This document shows positions 60,566-64,000 of a stretch of DNA of 64,000 bases, piece after piece; the stretch's first letter is position 1; every line of letters begins with the position of its first letter. Under the pieces are notes generated by a model, which searched no databases, was not told the origin of the DNA, and saw only the letters and a list, made by a program, of their open reading frames with translations. This stretch comes from Nitrososphaera sp. (lineage in GTDB: Archaea > Thermoproteota > Nitrososphaeria > Nitrososphaerales > Nitrososphaeraceae), in contig JAJUFP010000010.1 in the NCBI GenBank assembly GCA_029263715.1, positions 1-64,000 on the forward strand, written 5' to 3'. Both the position numbers and the translations under genes were made by a program.

Positions 60566-60717
60566 GTAAAACCGAAATTGGAATGCGGTTATTTAACTTT
60601 AGTGCATAATTTGTATATATCACCAATCCCGGGTGGCCAAGAAAATGATTGTGGATAGATAAGTATTGTTGACTTGCGGCCATAAAATAATCAAAGGTTT
60701 TCTTTTGTCGGAAAAAA

Positions 60718-61884
60718 TTGACAGCAGGTATAGAGCTGGTAGGAGACCTTGGTTACCTCCTTCTTATCTGCTCCGGCATCGGCGCGCTGGCCTACATACT
60801 CAAGCAGCCAATGATCCTGGGATTTCTGATTGCGGGGATCCTGATCGGCCCCTTTGGACCGTTTAGCCTGATCAAAAACACAGAAATGCTGAACAATTTT
60901 TCAGACATCGCCATCGTCCTGCTGTTGTTCGGAGTGGGCCTCTCCTTCCCGCTCACCCAGCTGCGCGCCATCGGCAAGATAGGGACAGGCATCGCCTTGA
61001 TTGAAGTGCTCCTGATGCTGGGGATAGGTTTTGCAGTTGGCGCGGCATTTGGCTGGCCCTTCTACGACGCCATGTTCCTTGCCGCAGCCCTTTCCATCAG
61101 CTCCACAGCCATAATAGTCAAGGTCCTTGAGGACATGGGCAAGATGGAGGCCACGTCGTCCATCCTGATGATAGGAGTGCTCGTTATCGAGGATCTGGTT
61201 GCCATCGTGATAATAAGCGCGATGCACTCAGGCGTGGTCAGCGGATCCTTTGAGATCGACCAGATACTGCTGACGATAGGAAAGATAGGCCTCTTTATCG
61301 GAGGCATCATAGGCGCCGGAGTGCTGGTCATGCCCAAGCTGTTCTCTTTGATATCGAGGCTTGGGCGTTACGAGATAACCATCATGTTTGCCCTTGGCCT
61401 GGCCTTTGGCCTTGCATTTCTTTCATATTACCTTGGTTTTTCGGCGGCCACCGGCGCTTTTCTGGCAGGCGTCATCATAGCGGGCACCAAGTTCTCAGAA
61501 CAGGTCTCAAACCTCATCACACCCACGAGGGAGATCTTTACCGCGATATTCTTTGTCACCATAGGAGCTTTGATGGACCTGTCATCTATCTCTGCATACT
61601 GGATACCGGTTGCCGTGATTACCCTTGCAACTGTCTTTGGCAAGCTGGGCGCAGTCTACGCCGGAGTCAGACTGTTTGGGTTTGAGAAGACCTTTGCCAT
61701 CGGAATTGGGCTGAGCATGGCGCAGCTGGGCGAGTTTTCATTCATTGTATTGAAGACCGGCCAGGACCTTGGTGTTGTAAGCGACTTTTTGTTCCCCATA
61801 GTCGGCATGGTGGTGGCCTTGACGACCTTTATTGGCCCAATGCTGGTCAAGTTCGGAGCAAGGATAGTATCCGTCTATGAATGA
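60718..61884 (+). CDS. Kef-type cation:proton antiporter
   Basis: 388 residues, TTG start, 12-13 membrane helices typical of CPA2 transporters. Conserved GFLIAGILIGPFGP, ALSISSTAIIVKVLED, LVIEDLVAIVII and GFSAATGAFLAGVIIAGT. No TrkA-N cytosolic domain. Exchanges Na+ or K+ for protons at the cell membrane. Confidence 0.92.
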   Translation: MTAGIELVGDLGYLLLICSGIGALAYILKQPMILGFLIAGILIGPFGPFSLIKNTEMLNNFSDIAIVLLLFGVGLSFPLTQLRAIGKIGTGIALIEVLLMLGIGFAVGAAFGWPFYDAMFLAAALSISSTAIIVKVLEDMGKMEATSSILMIGVLVIEDLVAIVIISAMHSGVVSGSFEIDQILLTIGKIGLFIGGIIGAGVLVMPKLFSLISRLGRYEITIMFALGLAFGLAFLSYYLGFSAATGAFLAGVIIAGTKFSEQVSNLITPTREIFTAIFFVTIGALMDLSSISAYWIPVAVITLATVFGKLGAVYAGVRLFGFEKTFAIGIGLSMAQLGEFSFIVLKTGQDLGVVSDFLFPIVGMVVALTTFIGPMLVKFGARIVSVYE

Positions 61885-62070
61885 TCAAACCCCAAGTTCT
61901 GGGAAAGCCGATTGTTTTACGCCAAGTTCTCCCTGAAGGGTTCTGATCTTTTTGGCGTACTCTTCCATCTTTGGCCTGTCGTTTTGAGCCTTGGCTATCT
62001 TGTAGCCCTTCCACGACTTTCTTAAAGCTCCCCAGGTCTGCCCCTTTGTAAAATTCCCACGAGAACTCAT
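61885..62070 (-). CDS. Small basic protein, 61 aa
   Basis: ATG at 62070, 27 bases after a TATA box (TTATATC on the minus strand, about 62094-62100). Lys-rich helical chain FTKGQTWGALRKSWKGYKIAKAQ...MEEYAKKIRTLQGELGV. The stop abuts the antiporter stop. Unknown function; probably nucleic-acid binding by charge (inference). Confidence 0.6.
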   Translation of the reverse strand: MSSRGNFTKGQTWGALRKSWKGYKIAKAQNDRPKMEEYAKKIRTLQGELGVKQSAFPELGV

Positions 62071-62179
62071 TTCAAATGCAGTACTTTATCAAAGATATAA
62101 GATTTATCCAGCAATCATGCCTCTGGCAAACTTATGATATTGCAATAGTTGCGAAAAAAAGAAAAAGGAGAGGTCGGTC

Positions 62180-63697
62180 CTACTCTGTAACGTACGCCCT
62201 TTCTCCGTGCTGTGCCAGGTCCAGACCGATCTCTTCTTCCTTTGGAGTCACGCGTATTCCTCCAGGCCAGACGACATCCATGATCTTGATTATGGCAGCC
62301 GTGATACCCATTGCCCATGCCAGAGCACCGAATGCGCCCACCGCGTTTTCATACAGCTGGGCAGGGTTGCCAAATGCAAGACCATCGTCGCCCCAGGATG
62401 TGAATCTCTTTTCTGCAAATATGCCTGTGAGTAATGCGCCTGCAAGACCTCCGACTCCGTGTACTCCCCATGTGTCAAGTGCATCGTCCCACTTGCGCTT
62501 GTTCTTAAACGCAACTGCTGCGTAGCAGACAATGGATGCAATGATGCCTATCACAATTGCAGACATTGGCGAAACGAATCCTGATGCTGGAGTGATAGCT
62601 ACAAGTCCAGCTACCGCGCCAGAAGCTGCGCCGATTGTCGATGGCCTTCCTGTGTGACCCCAGGATATCAGGGCCCAAGTAACTGCTGCCATGCCTGTCG
62701 CAATCTGGGTTGCTACGAATGCGCTGCCAGCGTTGGTTGCTGCTGCACCGGCGGAACCTGCGTTGAATCCGAACCAACCGACCCACAGCAAGGCTGCACC
62801 AAGCACCACCAGGGAAATGTTGTGCGGCTCCATTGGCACCTTGCCATAGCCGAGTCTGCGGCCAAGCATAAGTGCAATGACAAGTCCAGACCAACCAGAG
62901 GTAATGTGGATAACTGTTCCTCCTGCAAAGTCAAGCGATCCTACACAACCAGTCCAGCCAAATCCGCAGTAATCGGGGTTCCTTCCATAGTTGTCGGGTA
63001 ATGCGATCTGCCATGTCCAGTGTGCTGCAAAGTCATAGACGAATGTTGCCCAGATGACTATGAATATTATGAACGCACTATACTTCATCCTCTCCGCGAC
63101 CGATGCAACAATCAGTGCCGGCGTGATGATGGCGAACATCATCTGGAATACCATGAATGTTGTGTGAGGAATTGTTACTGCATACTGGCTTGACGGCGCA
63201 TCATGCAGTACGTTGTTCAAGCCTGCCCAGCTAAGATCACCAATGAACCCATGTCCGGTTGCATCTGGGCCGAATGCTAGACTGTAACCCCAAAGCGCCC
63301 ATTGTACAGCAATCACACCGGTTGTAACGAAGACCATGTGTAGTGTATTGACAGCATTCTTCTGTCTTGCCAGACCTCCGTAAAAGATTGCAAGACCTGC
63401 TGGAGTCATCATGAGCACCAAGGCCGACGATGTCAGCATCCATGCATGGTCACCAGTATCTATTGCAGCCGGTACCAGATTTTCATTCCCCTCTTCGTCT
63501 GTTTCTACTACTAAACTACCGTCCTCATTTGTTTCCCAAAGATGGTATACGACTGCGGGGTCGTCTGGAGCATAGGCAAGGGCGCTGTTTGATAAACCAA
63601 CGGTAATCAGCGCAACAAGCAATGCAGCCAGACCCGCCAAACCAATCCTGGAATTTGGCCAAGTCTTTAGTTTGCCCTCTGCATTCATGGAAGTCAA
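62180..63697 (-). CDS. amt: Ammonium transporter Amt
   Basis: 505 residues. Signal or first helix (about 18-42), then 11 helices of the Amt fold. AMLTSSALVLMMTPAGLAIFYGGLAR, FDAAH-type AHWTWQ block, DFAGGTVIHITSGWSGLV (conserved Asp and first twin His) and WDDALDTWGVHGVGGLAGALLTGIF (second His). Imports ammonium or ammonia for oxidation and assimilation; a PII protein is encoded at 57369. Confidence 0.95.
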   Translation of the reverse strand: MTSMNAEGKLKTWPNSRIGLAGLAALLVALITVGLSNSALAYAPDDPAVVYHLWETNEDGSLVVETDEEGNENLVPAAIDTGDHAWMLTSSALVLMMTPAGLAIFYGGLARQKNAVNTLHMVFVTTGVIAVQWALWGYSLAFGPDATGHGFIGDLSWAGLNNVLHDAPSSQYAVTIPHTTFMVFQMMFAIITPALIVASVAERMKYSAFIIFIVIWATFVYDFAAHWTWQIALPDNYGRNPDYCGFGWTGCVGSLDFAGGTVIHITSGWSGLVIALMLGRRLGYGKVPMEPHNISLVVLGAALLWVGWFGFNAGSAGAAATNAGSAFVATQIATGMAAVTWALISWGHTGRPSTIGAASGAVAGLVAITPASGFVSPMSAIVIGIIASIVCYAAVAFKNKRKWDDALDTWGVHGVGGLAGALLTGIFAEKRFTSWGDDGLAFGNPAQLYENAVGAFGALAWAMGITAAIIKIMDVVWPGGIRVTPKEEEIGLDLAQHGERAYVTE

Positions 63698-63907
63698 GGC
63701 AGAGAGGTTTGCATAAAAGCATTTAGTTAAAATTTTCTTTATCTACTTTTATTTTTAAGTTAAGTCAGGCAAGAAATAATATCAGAACTATCTTAAATTC
63801 TGCAACTAGCGTAAAATTCACGTTTTATGATACACTTGATGATTTGCATACTCATCTTCAGAGAACATGATTGACATAAATATGCGCATCAAGCTATTTG
63901 CTGCCAA

Positions 63908-64000
63908 GTGGCCGTACCGAAGATAGAACAACTCATAGAGGACTGGAAGAATGCCGTGGTAAAGGAGATTGTCGCATCAGACAACAGCGACAAGATCGCC
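63908..64000 (+). CDS. 5' end of a gene cut by the window edge
   Basis: GTG at 63908, 28 bases after CATAAATATG (63875-63884), opens a frame VAVPKIEQLIEDWKNAVVKE that continues to the last base. Only 31 codons are visible; helical, charged. No family can be named. Confidence 0.55.
   Translation, partial: MAVPKIEQLIEDWKNAVVKEIVASDNSDKIA

Overview
The window looks like chromosomal DNA of a soil or thermal ammonia-oxidising archaeon of the Nitrososphaera type (Thaumarchaeota). Evidence: an Amt ammonium transporter and a PII protein, archaeal release factor aRF1, FEN1 with a PIP box, a proteasome beta subunit, archease, archaeal TATA boxes about 26-28 bases before many start codons (leaderless transcripts), GTG and TTG starts, an intron-containing tRNA, and medium GC. 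Species was not determined.

Layout. 1-2189: an edge-truncated M19 dipeptidase-like protein carrying near-identical tandem repeats. 2947-9573: small membrane proteins, then a winged-helix regulator divergent from a tight operon of P-loop NTPase, ABC exporter and M14 carboxypeptidase, then a mini tyrosinase-like protein. 9609-19520: cupin, glycogen-debranching-type hydrolase, SufT/MIP18 protein, the sdhABCD cluster, VapBC and malic enzyme. 19843-26314: surface proteins, a membrane-bound HTH regulator, and a 992-residue Ig-like protein with a cytoplasmic zinc ribbon. 26744-36620: hisS, archease, a Dps-like protein, Rieske, FEN1, AAA ATPase and a JAMM protease.

36660-43030 is an AT-rich, gene-poor accessory island. 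It holds a CARF-type regulator in an operon with an unknown protein, three divergent small zinc/SWIM genes, the N-terminal remnant of cas1, dispersed repeats and an inverted-repeat element. No CRISPR array is visible. This is the best candidate for an undescribed system.

43078-64000 returns to core genes: an orphan PqqD-like protein, tRNA-Ser(CGA) apparently with two introns, NAD kinase, DUF72, a WYL-like protein, a second Dps-like protein, a split DoxX, an XRE-CBS regulator, aRF1, a GHKL ATPase beside a proteasome beta subunit lacking its catalytic threonine, homoserine dehydrogenase with a divergent Lrp regulator, PII, OGG1-type glycosylase, an NHLP-like small protein, a Kef-type antiporter and Amt.

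PII and Amt form the nitrogen-sensing and ammonium-uptake pair. Sdh and malic enzyme belong to central carbon metabolism. Several genes of 38-58 codons, many of them Cys-rich, were found by direct reading.
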